Shown here: positions 34,986 to 43,362 of the stretch, in pieces
How positions within the stretch are numbered: the first letter of the stretch is position 1
How the letters are laid out: each line of letters begins with the position of its first letter
Origin: Pontibacter sp. G13
Lineage (GTDB): Bacteria > Bacteroidota > Bacteroidia > J057
Direction of reading: 5' to 3'
Length of the DNA: 64,000 nucleotides
Assembly (NCBI RefSeq): GCF_031851795.1
Contig: NZ_CP134696.1
Location: 3,430,501 to 3,494,500 of the forward strand
Position numbers and translations under genes: made by a program
The notes under the pieces: model-generated
Database searches by the model: none
Seen by the model: the letters and a program-made list of their open reading frames with translations, nothing else
What the model was told of the DNA's origin: nothing

Positions 34986-36404
34986 ATGTCGCTATTACCG
35001 CAATTGGTAAATCTAGGATATCTGTCGGGCGTGATCATGTTTATCATCGGCCTCCGACAACTGAGTAGCCCAAAAACTGCCCGTAAAGGCAACTTGATGG
35101 CTGCGCTGGGGATGGGTATCGCCATCCTCGTCACCCTGTTCATTCCTTTGGAACAAGGAGACAACAACTTCATCTTGATCTTTCTCGCACTGGCAATCGG
35201 TACCGCTATTGGATTGGTTGCTTCCAAGCGAGTGGAGATGACCGCAATGCCGCAAATGGTTTCCATTTTCAATGGATTGGGCGGTGCTTGTGCCGTAGCT
35301 ATCGCCTTGATAGAGCTACTCAAATATCAAGTCGCGTTTGATGCGGCTAGCGCCGAGGCTCCTTCTGCAGGCGTTCATTTGACGACACTCCTGGCCATGT
35401 TTGTGGGAGCTGTAGCCTTCACTGGATCACTCATCGCCTATGGGAAGCTCCAAGGATTGATCCGCGATTCTAAATTCAAGCTTCCTCAGCCGACCTTGAT
35501 CAACATGATCCTGATGATTGGATCTTTTGTCCTTATCGGTTGGAAGACCTTTGATCCGACTCTACCATTGAGCTATGTCCTGATTCTTATGGGGGTTTCC
35601 CTCATTTACGGGATCACATTTGTACTGCCAATTGGTGGTGCCGATATGCCAGTAGTGATCTCACTCTTGAACGCCTTCACAGGGGTAGCTGCAGCCTTGG
35701 CAGGGATCGTCTATGCCAACCAAGTGATGTTGGTTGGAGGTATTCTAGTAGGATCGTCCGGAACGATCCTGACGGTATTGATGTGTCAGGCGATGAATCG
35801 ATCTTTGATCAACGTGATCATCGGTGGATTCGGAGGCGGAGGAACTTCCGCTGCGACTGCTGAAGATCAAGTAGCACAATCCATTACCTTGAACGATGCT
35901 GCCATCCTGCTAACCTATAGTGAGTCAGTGGTGGTGGTTCCAGGATATGGAATGGCTGTGGCTCAGGCCCAAAAGGTTTGTCATGAACTGGAGCAGCTGC
36001 TTGAAGAAAATGGCGTTTCTGTCAAATATGCGATTCACCCTGTAGCAGGTCGTATGCCCGGTCACATGAACGTACTTCTTGCTGAGGCAGATGTTTCCTA
36101 TGACAAGCTCATGGATTTGGACGACTCCAACCAAGCATTGGCTGATACAGATGTCGTAGTGGTAGTCGGTGCCAATGATGTTGTCAATCCAGCTGCAAAA
36201 GAAGATGCCGGTAGCCCAATCTATGGTATGCCAATCTTGGATATTCTCCAAGCCAAGCACACCATCGTATTGAAGCGAAGCATGAGCCCGGGATATGCCG
36301 GAATTCAGAATCCGCTCTTCTTTGATGAAAAGAACCGAATGTTGTTTGGGGATGCAAAGAAATCTCTTCAGGCATTGGTGAGCGAAGTAAAAAGCCTCGC
36401 CTAA
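34986..36404 (+). CDS. pntB: NAD(P) transhydrogenase subunit beta
   Basis: 472 residues. The first ~265 form about nine membrane helices of the proton channel, including VEMTAMPQMVSIFNGLGGACAV and ADMPVVISLLNAFTGVAAAL. The C-terminal ~180 residues are the NADP(H)-binding domain III with VVPGYGMAVAQAQ, KYAIHPVAGRMPGHMNVLLAEA, VVVVGANDVVNPAA and MSPGYAGIQNPLFF. The enzyme supplies NADPH at the expense of the proton gradient. Ends the operon; a bidirectional terminator follows. Confidence 0.95.
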   Translation: MSLLPQLVNLGYLSGVIMFIIGLRQLSSPKTARKGNLMAALGMGIAILVTLFIPLEQGDNNFILIFLALAIGTAIGLVASKRVEMTAMPQMVSIFNGLGGACAVAIALIELLKYQVAFDAASAEAPSAGVHLTTLLAMFVGAVAFTGSLIAYGKLQGLIRDSKFKLPQPTLINMILMIGSFVLIGWKTFDPTLPLSYVLILMGVSLIYGITFVLPIGGADMPVVISLLNAFTGVAAALAGIVYANQVMLVGGILVGSSGTILTVLMCQAMNRSLINVIIGGFGGGGTSAATAEDQVAQSITLNDAAILLTYSESVVVVPGYGMAVAQAQKVCHELEQLLEENGVSVKYAIHPVAGRMPGHMNVLLAEADVSYDKLMDLDDSNQALADTDVVVVVGANDVVNPAAKEDAGSPIYGMPILDILQAKHTIVLKRSMSPGYAGIQNPLFFDEKNRMLFGDAKKSLQALVSEVKSLA

Positions 36405-36428
36405 GCCTAAACAATTGTTCATACAAAA

Positions 36429-36469
36429 GAAAAAGGCTATCCTGCATTTGTGTGGGATAGCCTTTTTCT
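36429..36469. terminator. Bidirectional terminator between pntB and the surface-protein gene
   Basis: AAAAAGGCTATCC and GGATAGCCTTTTT are perfect inverted arms with T/A runs on both sides, located between two converging stop codons. Confidence 0.9.
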
Positions 36470-36482
36470 TGTTGAATCCCTC

Positions 36483-38000
36483 TTATGGACTCTGGACAAT
36501 GTTTCCAGCAGGAATGGTAAGAGGATGAAATTCCTGAAAGTCTTCCCCTTTGAGGACTAGCTGGTAGGCTCCTTGAGCGAGATCTGGAAACCTCAGGTTC
36601 GCTTCAGTCGGCAAATGCGGTTTGGAGAGCTGTTGTGCCAGACGCTTGACAGGATGTCCTTGAGCAGTATAGAGCCAAACCTCGACCTCTTGAGCCTCCT
36701 TTACCACCCATTTCAAGGTCGTTTCCTGCTCCCAGATTGCAGGCCATTGTATTACCCGGTACGAATGCGGGGGTTTGGGCATCCACTCCAACACTTGACT
36801 GATGTATTCCACGCCATTCACGAGACTGCGGACCCGAAAATAATGGCTTCCTCCGTCCAATTCCGGCAGTGGAAACTCCACGAAGCCTGAGCCTTGCAGT
36901 TCTTCCCCCGATATCAGCCCGATCTGAGAAAAGGCACCACCATTGTCGGCCTGATCAATCAGGAAATTGGAGGAAGGTTCGAGCCATTGTCTTGGGACCA
37001 TCCATTGAATTCGTCCCTGATCCCCATCGATACTTAGGAACAAAGATTCGTTCAGCAATGGAAATGAAGAAATAGGCTTCACTACGGACTGAAGAGCAAA
37101 TTCACTTCCGTCTAGACTAGCCTGAACTTGTATGGGATAACCTTCCAACTCACCATCAGGAGGAATACTCACAGCACATCGAACCCAAATTCTTTGGCCT
37201 GGAAGTAGGGCCAGATTCTGCACCTGGATTTTGCCTGCATCCACTGTCCAGTCCAGATCGTGGTAGTTTCCCAATATTTCCAGTCGATCTGCATGAAAAC
37301 TCGCTCCTGCAATTGGAGTATGGATATCCAAATTCCAAGTTCCTGTTTCTTCGGCGTAAGCAATGCCTTGATTGGGATTTTCAAGGCCCACCTCAAACCA
37401 TGCGACACCTTCATCCACCAGACTGCCACCGATATGCCGAGTGCTCAAGGAAGGAGGAGCGATATCCAATTTGATCTGGGAGACCTTCGATTCGTCTACC
37501 CATTTGCCATCTACCCGATGACGTACTTTGATCGATACTTGGTCATTGCCGAGAGAAACTTGATTGGGCATTGCCATCAAGACAGAGAATGTGAGATTGG
37601 CTTGATCCGCCAAAATACTCTCTAGGGAGAATTGGCCCTTCTGTCCATAATGCCCTACAATGGCATAATCGAGATTGCCGGAGACGACCTCCAATGAGCT
37701 TCCGACAAAGGTCGCTCCCGAGAGTGAATCAATTTCTGCGAACAGATCGAATTCATCCGCCAATTTAGATCCTGAGATCTGAAATTGACACTTCACCAGC
37801 GTACCAGGAGCTGCCATTTCCATCTCTGGTTGGAACTGAATCTGGATAGGACTTACAGCCTCGGTATCGAATAGTTTGACAGAACCGACGATGACTGCCA
37901 TCAGAACGCTGGCCGCAAGGGGGATCCTCAAACGGGTCAGTTTGGCCCCGATTCCCTTCTTGGGTGCAATACGCGCTGAAGGCCGCTTTTGGGATTTCAT
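36483..38000 (-). CDS. Membrane-anchored surface protein with T9SS CTD-like end
   Basis: 505 residues. A basic N-terminus (1-25) leads into a membrane helix at ~28-44, placing the remainder outside the inner membrane. The body is all-beta: strands in 50-330 resemble immunoglobulin-like or DUF11-like modules, and 330-430 look like a fibronectin-type domain (GGSHYFRVRSLVNGVEY). The last ~75 residues (EVEVWLYTAQGHPVKRL ... LRFPDLAQGAYQLVLKG) match the fold and spacing of type IX secretion C-terminal domains or FlgD-like Ig, but the conserved terminal end is weak. It is separated from the SUMF1 gene by a terminator. Function unknown. Confidence 0.65.
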   Translation of the reverse strand: MKSQKRPSARIAPKKGIGAKLTRLRIPLAASVLMAVIVGSVKLFDTEAVSPIQIQFQPEMEMAAPGTLVKCQFQISGSKLADEFDLFAEIDSLSGATFVGSSLEVVSGNLDYAIVGHYGQKGQFSLESILADQANLTFSVLMAMPNQVSLGNDQVSIKVRHRVDGKWVDESKVSQIKLDIAPPSLSTRHIGGSLVDEGVAWFEVGLENPNQGIAYAEETGTWNLDIHTPIAGASFHADRLEILGNYHDLDWTVDAGKIQVQNLALLPGQRIWVRCAVSIPPDGELEGYPIQVQASLDGSEFALQSVVKPISSFPLLNESLFLSIDGDQGRIQWMVPRQWLEPSSNFLIDQADNGGAFSQIGLISGEELQGSGFVEFPLPELDGGSHYFRVRSLVNGVEYISQVLEWMPKPPHSYRVIQWPAIWEQETTLKWVVKEAQEVEVWLYTAQGHPVKRLAQQLSKPHLPTEANLRFPDLAQGAYQLVLKGEDFQEFHPLTIPAGNIVQSP

Positions 38001-38158
38001 AGAGAAAGCGCTATCTGTATTAAACTCTCATTGCAGACAAGTAATTCACAGGTAGGCAGGTCTCAGGGTAATAAGTATGATGATACTGAAAGGCAGGAAG
38101 GATTCCGCTTCGATAAGCCACTCAATATTTCATTCTTCGTATTAAAAAAAATCTAAAC

Positions 38159-38196
38159 AAAAAAAATCGGGATAGGACTGAGTCCTACCCCGATGG
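38159..38196 (-). terminator. Terminator of the porP-SUMF1 unit
   Basis: On the minus strand ATCGGGGTAGGACT and AGTCCTATCCCGAT pair with one mismatch, followed by TTTTTTTTG. Confidence 0.9.
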
Positions 38197-38220
38197 TATA
38201 TCCAATATGTATGATCAGGA

Positions 38221-39387
38221 TTAGTCTGGGCTACCTACACGGATCATTGCACAGCGGAACCCGATGGTTGCGCTAGAAGAATCAGCGTTGAAGTAGCGAC
38301 GTACCCCTGGAGAGAGGTAGTAAGCGATATCCGCCCAAGAACCACCACGATATACTTTCACGTTGTCAAATCCATCGTTTCCAACTGGAGCGTTAGGATC
38401 AGGGTTGAAGAGCAAGGATTCTTTGGCCTTGTAGGAAACATCATCCAACCAGTCATCTGGACGAATCTCAGTTTTACCTTTCCGACGGTATGGGTTAAAG
38501 TCAGAAACATCTTCGAAAGCAAGACGACGGTAGTTATCCTGAGTCCACTCAGCTACGTTTCCGGACATGTTATAGAGGCCGAAATCGTTTGGCCAGAATT
38601 CCATAACAGGAGCGGTGATCATGTAACCATCCGTCATGTGGCGGCCATCTCCGCCTCTCCAGCCAGCGTAGTTACCACGGCCAGGCTTGAAGTTGGCACG
38701 GAAAACACCTTTACGGTTGCGGAGGGATTTACCTTCCCATGCGTAGATTTCGCTTTCCAAGAGACCACGAGCGGCGTATTCCCATTCTGCTTCAGTAGGA
38801 AGACGGTAGGAAGGATACAATTGAGCTTCTTCGTCTTTTTCGAGGAGCATCTCGTTCACACGCTCAGTACGCCACTTACAGTAATCGTTGGCTTGGTGCC
38901 AGTTTACTCCAACAACAGGGTACATGTTGAAGGAAGTGTGTGCAAAGTAAGTCTCAGCATACGGGTCATTGTAAGCCAAGTCACGGCGCCACACGTTGGT
39001 ATCAGGCAGGAGTTCCTTGTATTTGGTATCCCCTTCGTTTTTCTGGATGTAGTAGACAAATTCTTTCCAGTCTACGTTAGCGACTTCTGTCTCATCCATG
39101 TAGAAACTTTGGACGGTCACCTGACGTTGGCGGTTGTCCATGTTGTTCTCAATGTCTTTTTCGCCACCTCCCATCATGAAGGTACCGCCGGGGATGAGTA
39201 CCAAACCAGGAGCAGGCTTGGGCTCCTTGTATTTTGGTGGTTTGTAAGTCTCTTCGTTGTACTTGATCCCGGTTTTGCTACTTCTCTTTCCGACGCGGTT
39301 GATTTTGTCCTTGTGGCTGCTGCAACCAACAAGGAGTCCGCATACGAGCAAAGTTGCAAGCGTAAATGTGAAACTTCTCTTGTTCAT
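38221..39387 (-). CDS. SUMF1-domain lipoprotein, GldJ/GldK-like
   Basis: 388 residues. Lipoprotein signal with LLVGC (Cys22) followed by a basic, Pro/Lys-rich linker to about residue 60. The rest is a formylglycine-generating-enzyme (SUMF1) fold: LIPGGTFMMGGGE, YMDETEVANVDWKEF, YRLPTEAEWEYAARG, MSGNVAEWTQDNY, VYRGGSWADIA and TIGFRCAMIR. The paired active-site Cys of real formylglycine enzymes are missing, so it is structural, as in GldJ and GldK. The order porP then this gene matches porP-gldK clusters, while the linker SSKTGIKYNEE is closer to what I recall of GldJ; I leave the exact name open. No gldL/M/N follows. Confidence 0.85.
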   Translation of the reverse strand: MNKRSFTFTLATLLVCGLLVGCSSHKDKINRVGKRSSKTGIKYNEETYKPPKYKEPKPAPGLVLIPGGTFMMGGGEKDIENNMDNRQRQVTVQSFYMDETEVANVDWKEFVYYIQKNEGDTKYKELLPDTNVWRRDLAYNDPYAETYFAHTSFNMYPVVGVNWHQANDYCKWRTERVNEMLLEKDEEAQLYPSYRLPTEAEWEYAARGLLESEIYAWEGKSLRNRKGVFRANFKPGRGNYAGWRGGDGRHMTDGYMITAPVMEFWPNDFGLYNMSGNVAEWTQDNYRRLAFEDVSDFNPYRRKGKTEIRPDDWLDDVSYKAKESLLFNPDPNAPVGNDGFDNVKVYRGGSWADIAYYLSPGVRRYFNADSSSATIGFRCAMIRVGSPD

Positions 39388-39505
39388 AACGCGAAGATTA
39401 GCGGGAAACCCAAATCCCTGATCTATTGGAATTCTTGCTGAAGTTTAAAAGTAATGATGCTCAATATAGCCAATCAGTTTCTATACAACCAATGGTACAA
39501 ATCCC

Positions 39506-40498
39506 CTAAAATCTTGGACAAGGCATCTTCTTGTGCTTCGGTCTACGAATAGACTGATGATGCTCGAACTCAAGAACCAAGGCAATCTCATGAGAACCAC
39601 CAGATACATTCTGGGAAAGGTCGGAGATCGTAAAGTCATAAGAGTAACCAATGCTGAAAGGTCCTTGTCTTACACCGATCAAACCGATGACGGCATCCAA
39701 GTGGCGATACCAAACTCCAAAGACCATCGGCTCAGCATTCAAGTAAAGTCCCAAGTCAGTCTGCATAAACTCTCCTTGCTGCTTCCAAAGGAAGGTTGGC
39801 GTCACGGAAAGCTCGCGGCGACTACGCATGGAATTCAAAGGAATTTTCAATCCACCAGTTATGGTGTATTTCATGGGCAGTCTGGAATCAGTCGCACGAT
39901 ACCCCGTAAAGGTCTCGTAGGGCTGAGTCAAGTGATCGACTGTAACTCCCAACCAAGCGTACTTGTTGAAATAGGCAACACCAGCTCCCACATCTTCACG
40001 AATGGAAGACCCTGCGAACGTCGGTTCCTGAGTAGGGAATTGAACTCCGTTTCGTGGATCGATCTGATCTGGGAAGATCAGTTTGTTGAAATCCACAGAA
40101 GCTTGAATGAAACCAGCAGTCAAGCCAAAGCGTAGGACATGCTCATCGGAGAGTTCAACCGCATAAGCATAGTTGAGGCGAAGTTCTGTTTTGCGAAGAT
40201 CTCCTTCACCCGCCAAATCAGTGGCGACAGTCAGACCCAAGCCTTGCTGGGTACCGAGGAAATAGACCGGTTGGTCGTAAGATACTGCAAACTGCTTGTA
40301 GTATCCGGGGATCTTAACCCACTGAGCTCGGTAGTTCATCGCAACCCGATATCCTTCGCCAGATCCCGTGAAGGCTGGGTTGAGCATGGTAGGATTGGAA
40401 TAGAACTGCGAATATTGGGGGTCCTGACCATAGGTTTTGCCAAACCATGCCACCAATAGAAACAGGCAGGTTGCAATACGAGCAAGATTCTGTCTCAT
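39506..40498 (-). CDS. PorP/SprF-family type IX secretion outer-membrane protein
   Basis: 330 residues. Signal peptide of about 24 residues (ends GKTYGQ), then the PorP/SprF signature DPQYSQFYSNPTMLNPAFTG and GYRVAMNYRAQWVKIPGYYKQFAVSYDQPV. The remaining strands alternate as expected for a beta-barrel and include GLTVATDLAGEGDL and FSIGYSYDFTISDLSQNVSGGSHEIALVLEF. PorP-type proteins act in type IX secretion or in surface display of particular adhesins (SprF with SprB). It precedes the SUMF1 lipoprotein gene by 118 bp on the same strand. Confidence 0.92.
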   Translation of the reverse strand: MRQNLARIATCLFLLVAWFGKTYGQDPQYSQFYSNPTMLNPAFTGSGEGYRVAMNYRAQWVKIPGYYKQFAVSYDQPVYFLGTQQGLGLTVATDLAGEGDLRKTELRLNYAYAVELSDEHVLRFGLTAGFIQASVDFNKLIFPDQIDPRNGVQFPTQEPTFAGSSIREDVGAGVAYFNKYAWLGVTVDHLTQPYETFTGYRATDSRLPMKYTITGGLKIPLNSMRSRRELSVTPTFLWKQQGEFMQTDLGLYLNAEPMVFGVWYRHLDAVIGLIGVRQGPFSIGYSYDFTISDLSQNVSGGSHEIALVLEFEHHQSIRRPKHKKMPCPRF

Positions 40499-40815
40499 TT
40501 TTTAAATAGCGTTAACGATGACTTGCAAGAAGAAGGTGATTGGATATTCTTTCCTGACTGAGGAGAAAAGGCCAAACCCAGACTATACGAATGCTGGAAA
40601 GTCCCCAAAACTCAATATGCAAAGTGCACTATTTTTCTTGAAAATACCAACGATTCTCTAGTTGAGCCCTACATTTATTCCGATCATTTGACATAAAGAA
40701 CAATGAGGTGCCGCAGGTATTCCGGCCCGTTCATCCCTTGTAATACAAACACTACAAGATTTTCCCTACTGAATCTTTATGACCATCTTCGTGGAACTAT
40801 CAACTTCAAATCGAC
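40499..40815. other. Divergent intergenic region between porP and sdaAB
   Basis: 317 bp, A+T-rich. No exact TAnnTTTG box was found on either strand, although both flanking genes must be transcribed from here. No protein frame. Confidence 0.4.
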
Positions 40816-41493
40816 ATGAGCGAACGTAGTAGTATCTTCGATATGATTGGCCCGGTTATGATTGGACCTTCAAGCTCTCACACCGGTGGGGTAGCCCGCA
40901 TAGGACGCGTAGCAAGGCATATCTTCGGCGAAGAACCTGAGCATGTGACCATTACCTTCTACAATTCTTTCGCACGGACTTTTGAAGGACACGGAAGCGA
41001 CCGTGCAATCCTTGCGGGATTGATGGATATGAAACCGGATGATCAACGGATCAAACAAGCATTGGATATTGCCAAGAAAAGGAAATTATCGTTCCATTTC
41101 AAGGCGGTACAGAATGCCTCAGCCTTACACCCGAATTCTATCCGCATTATCATGGAAAAAGGTAATAAAAAGGAGGAGGTCCTTGGGGTTTCGAAAGGCG
41201 GAGGATTAATTGCCATCCGGGAAATAAACGGCTTCACCTGCAATTTTTCCGCAAGTTCACCTACCCTAATTATCCGAGCTGATGATGTGGATGGAAGTAT
41301 TGCATTTATCACAAGTGTCGTGGCCCACGAAAATTGCAATATTGCCACTATGACCGTTAACCGCAAAGGGAAACGAGACCTCGCAAAGCAAGTCCTAGAG
41401 CTAGATCATCCTATTCGTCCACTCACTGTCGAATACCTCAAAAGCCTCGATTGGATCAAAGAGGTCATCTATCTGGATCCAATTGTAGGGTAG
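40816..41493 (+). CDS. sdaAB: L-serine ammonia-lyase, iron-sulfur type, beta subunit
   Basis: 225 residues. The N-terminal serine-dehydratase beta fold starts with SIFDMIGPVMIGPSSSHTGG, the diagnostic phosphate/serine-site loop, and a C-terminal ACT domain occupies about 150-220 (LIIRADDVDGSIAFITSVVAHENCNIATM). With the alpha subunit, which carries the 4Fe-4S cluster, it deaminates L-serine to pyruvate. The alpha subunit gene is not adjacent; the following 318 bp hold no credible frame, and neither side encodes one within the window. Confidence 0.92.
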   Translation: MSERSSIFDMIGPVMIGPSSSHTGGVARIGRVARHIFGEEPEHVTITFYNSFARTFEGHGSDRAILAGLMDMKPDDQRIKQALDIAKKRKLSFHFKAVQNASALHPNSIRIIMEKGNKKEEVLGVSKGGGLIAIREINGFTCNFSASSPTLIIRADDVDGSIAFITSVVAHENCNIATMTVNRKGKRDLAKQVLELDHPIRPLTVEYLKSLDWIKEVIYLDPIVG

Positions 41494-41811
41494 ACTTCCT
41501 CCTGCGAATAACTCATAGATAACTTGAGGGGCGATCCAATCCCCCAAATCATGGGCCGAAATAGGTCTATGTTCATCATCCAAATCCCTTGAGGAATGCT
41601 GAAAATGGGTACTCACACCCAGAAAAGAAATCATTCGGCGACTTCCTCCTTAAAACCTCTGCCAATTTTCGCGTTCTATCGACCAGCTTGTTGCTGGAGG
41701 ACTTGTTCTTCCAGTAACTTGCTCATCGTGTGCAATTACCATATTCAATTGGGGAGCATTCCCTTAGTCTTTCGAGTGCCTTGATTCGTCCTTATTGAAA
41801 TTTTAGCATTT
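41494..41811. other. Intergenic region without recognised gene
   Basis: 318 bp. A 62-codon frame at 41596-41784 (Cys- and Ser-rich) has no resemblance to known proteins and is rejected. No terminator hairpin with a T run is evident after sdaAB. Confidence 0.45.
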
Positions 41812-43251
41812 ATGATCAAACAGATCCTCACATGGACCCTCATGGCCGGTTGTATTGGCGGAACTGCTTTCGCCCAGACTGGCACTGACACCTGGAGCCT
41901 TGACCGATGCTTGGAATACGCCCAACAAAGCAACATTCCACTCAAACAGGCGCAGCTTGACCTCGATCGAAATAAGGCGCTGCTTTCTCAATCTCAAGCA
42001 GCCAAACACCCCAACCTCAACAGCTCACTGTCAGGAAGCTACAACGCCGGTCTTTATCTCGACCCGTTTACCAATACCCTGCAAAATCAGAATATCGGCA
42101 ACGCCAATATCAACTTGCTCAGCACAAGGGTAACATTGTACAATGGTGGTCGCCTCAACAATTCAATCAAGCGAGATGATCTGAATCTGCAAGCTTCGCA
42201 GTTCAATCTCGAACAGCAGAATTATGACCTGTCGCTTCAGGTAGCGTCAGCATACTTGAGCGTCCTCCAGCGCCAAGAATTGTTGGGAAGTGCCCAATTC
42301 CAGCTGGAAACTACCGTTGAGCAGCGCAACCGAACAGAAAAATTGGTGAAAGCAGGCTCCTTGGCACCTGCCGATCTCTTGCAATTGGAGTCTCAGATTG
42401 CTACCGAAGAACTGAATGTGGTCAACGCGGAAAACCAACTGAAGGTCACCTACCTGAATCTCATGCAGGTATTGAACCTAGAGCCAACTTTGGAATTCGA
42501 AATTGAACAAATCGAAGTTCCTGAGCCCCCAGTTGAGTTTGATGCTCCTTCGCTCTCCGAACTTTACGCCACAGCCCAAACCACTCAGCCTGTCATACAA
42601 GCCCTCGACAAATCGATCGAAGCGGCAGAGTATGACGTGAAGGTTGCCAAAGCGGGAACGCTTCCAAGTGTGGTAGGATTTGGCGATGTCAACACAGGGT
42701 ACTCCTCCTCTCGGCGGAGACAATTGCCTTCTGTGGAAGCATTTCTTCCGCTTGATGTCAGGTTTGGAGAATCGAATGAAGTGGAAACCATCTTTGTCGA
42801 AAGCAGCCTTCCTCAAAGCGAGGAATACCCTTTCATCAACCAATTGGGAGACAACATCTCCGCAACCGTTGGGGTGAGCCTACAGATTCCGATCTACAAT
42901 AGACGTCAAAACAAAACGGCTATAGAGTTGAGTCAGATTAGCATGGAGAACTCCAGACTGACTGCTCAACAAACTGTGCAAACGCTCAAGCAAAACATTC
43001 AGCAAGCCTATGTCGATGCAAAAAGCGCCCACAGTAACTACAAGGCTGCTAAGCGAAACTTTGATGCCGCAGAATTGAATCTCCAAAACGTGGAGAAGCA
43101 ATTCGAGCTAGGAGTAGCCAACTCTGTGGATTACCTCGTAGCCAAGAACACTTTGAACATGGCTAAAGTGGATATGGTCCGCACCAAATTTACCTATGCC
43201 TTTACCCGCGTGGTTTTGGAATTCTATATGGGCGAGGAACTTAAATTCTAA
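41812..43251 (+). CDS. TolC-family outer-membrane efflux protein
   Basis: 479 residues. Signal peptide ends at about residue 23 (GTAFAQ). Two outer-membrane-efflux-protein repeats with long helical hairpins: WSLDRCLEYAQQSNIPLKQAQLDLDRNKALL and the later QIPIYNRRQNKTAIELSQISMENSRLTAQQTVQTLKQNIQQAYVDAKSA. The protein forms a trimeric channel across the outer membrane. It is 111 bp upstream of a periplasmic adaptor gene, and the two likely form one exporter; the inner-membrane pump is not here. Confidence 0.92.
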   Translation: MIKQILTWTLMAGCIGGTAFAQTGTDTWSLDRCLEYAQQSNIPLKQAQLDLDRNKALLSQSQAAKHPNLNSSLSGSYNAGLYLDPFTNTLQNQNIGNANINLLSTRVTLYNGGRLNNSIKRDDLNLQASQFNLEQQNYDLSLQVASAYLSVLQRQELLGSAQFQLETTVEQRNRTEKLVKAGSLAPADLLQLESQIATEELNVVNAENQLKVTYLNLMQVLNLEPTLEFEIEQIEVPEPPVEFDAPSLSELYATAQTTQPVIQALDKSIEAAEYDVKVAKAGTLPSVVGFGDVNTGYSSSRRRQLPSVEAFLPLDVRFGESNEVETIFVESSLPQSEEYPFINQLGDNISATVGVSLQIPIYNRRQNKTAIELSQISMENSRLTAQQTVQTLKQNIQQAYVDAKSAHSNYKAAKRNFDAAELNLQNVEKQFELGVANSVDYLVAKNTLNMAKVDMVRTKFTYAFTRVVLEFYMGEELKF

Positions 43252-43362
43252 CGGTCTCCTCTCGACCCTGCTATCGATAAGCCATCCTTTCATTGGAGAG
43301 GGTGGCACCTCTTCCCAAATGAAATTCGCCACCATACACATCTAATTCCAATCGCTACCTCA

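Noticed and set aside
38221-39387. Formylglycine-generating or sulfatase-modifying enzyme
   Set aside because: The SUMF1 fold lacks the active-site Cys pair and has a lipoprotein signal; GldJ/GldK-like structural role fits better.
40680-40700. TTGACA near 40690 as a sigma-70-style -35 box for sdaAB
   Set aside because: No matching -10 at suitable distance, and this phylum uses a different promoter consensus.
41596-41784. 62-codon frame after sdaAB
   Set aside because: Cys/Ser-rich composition with no family pattern and no gene-like neighbours.
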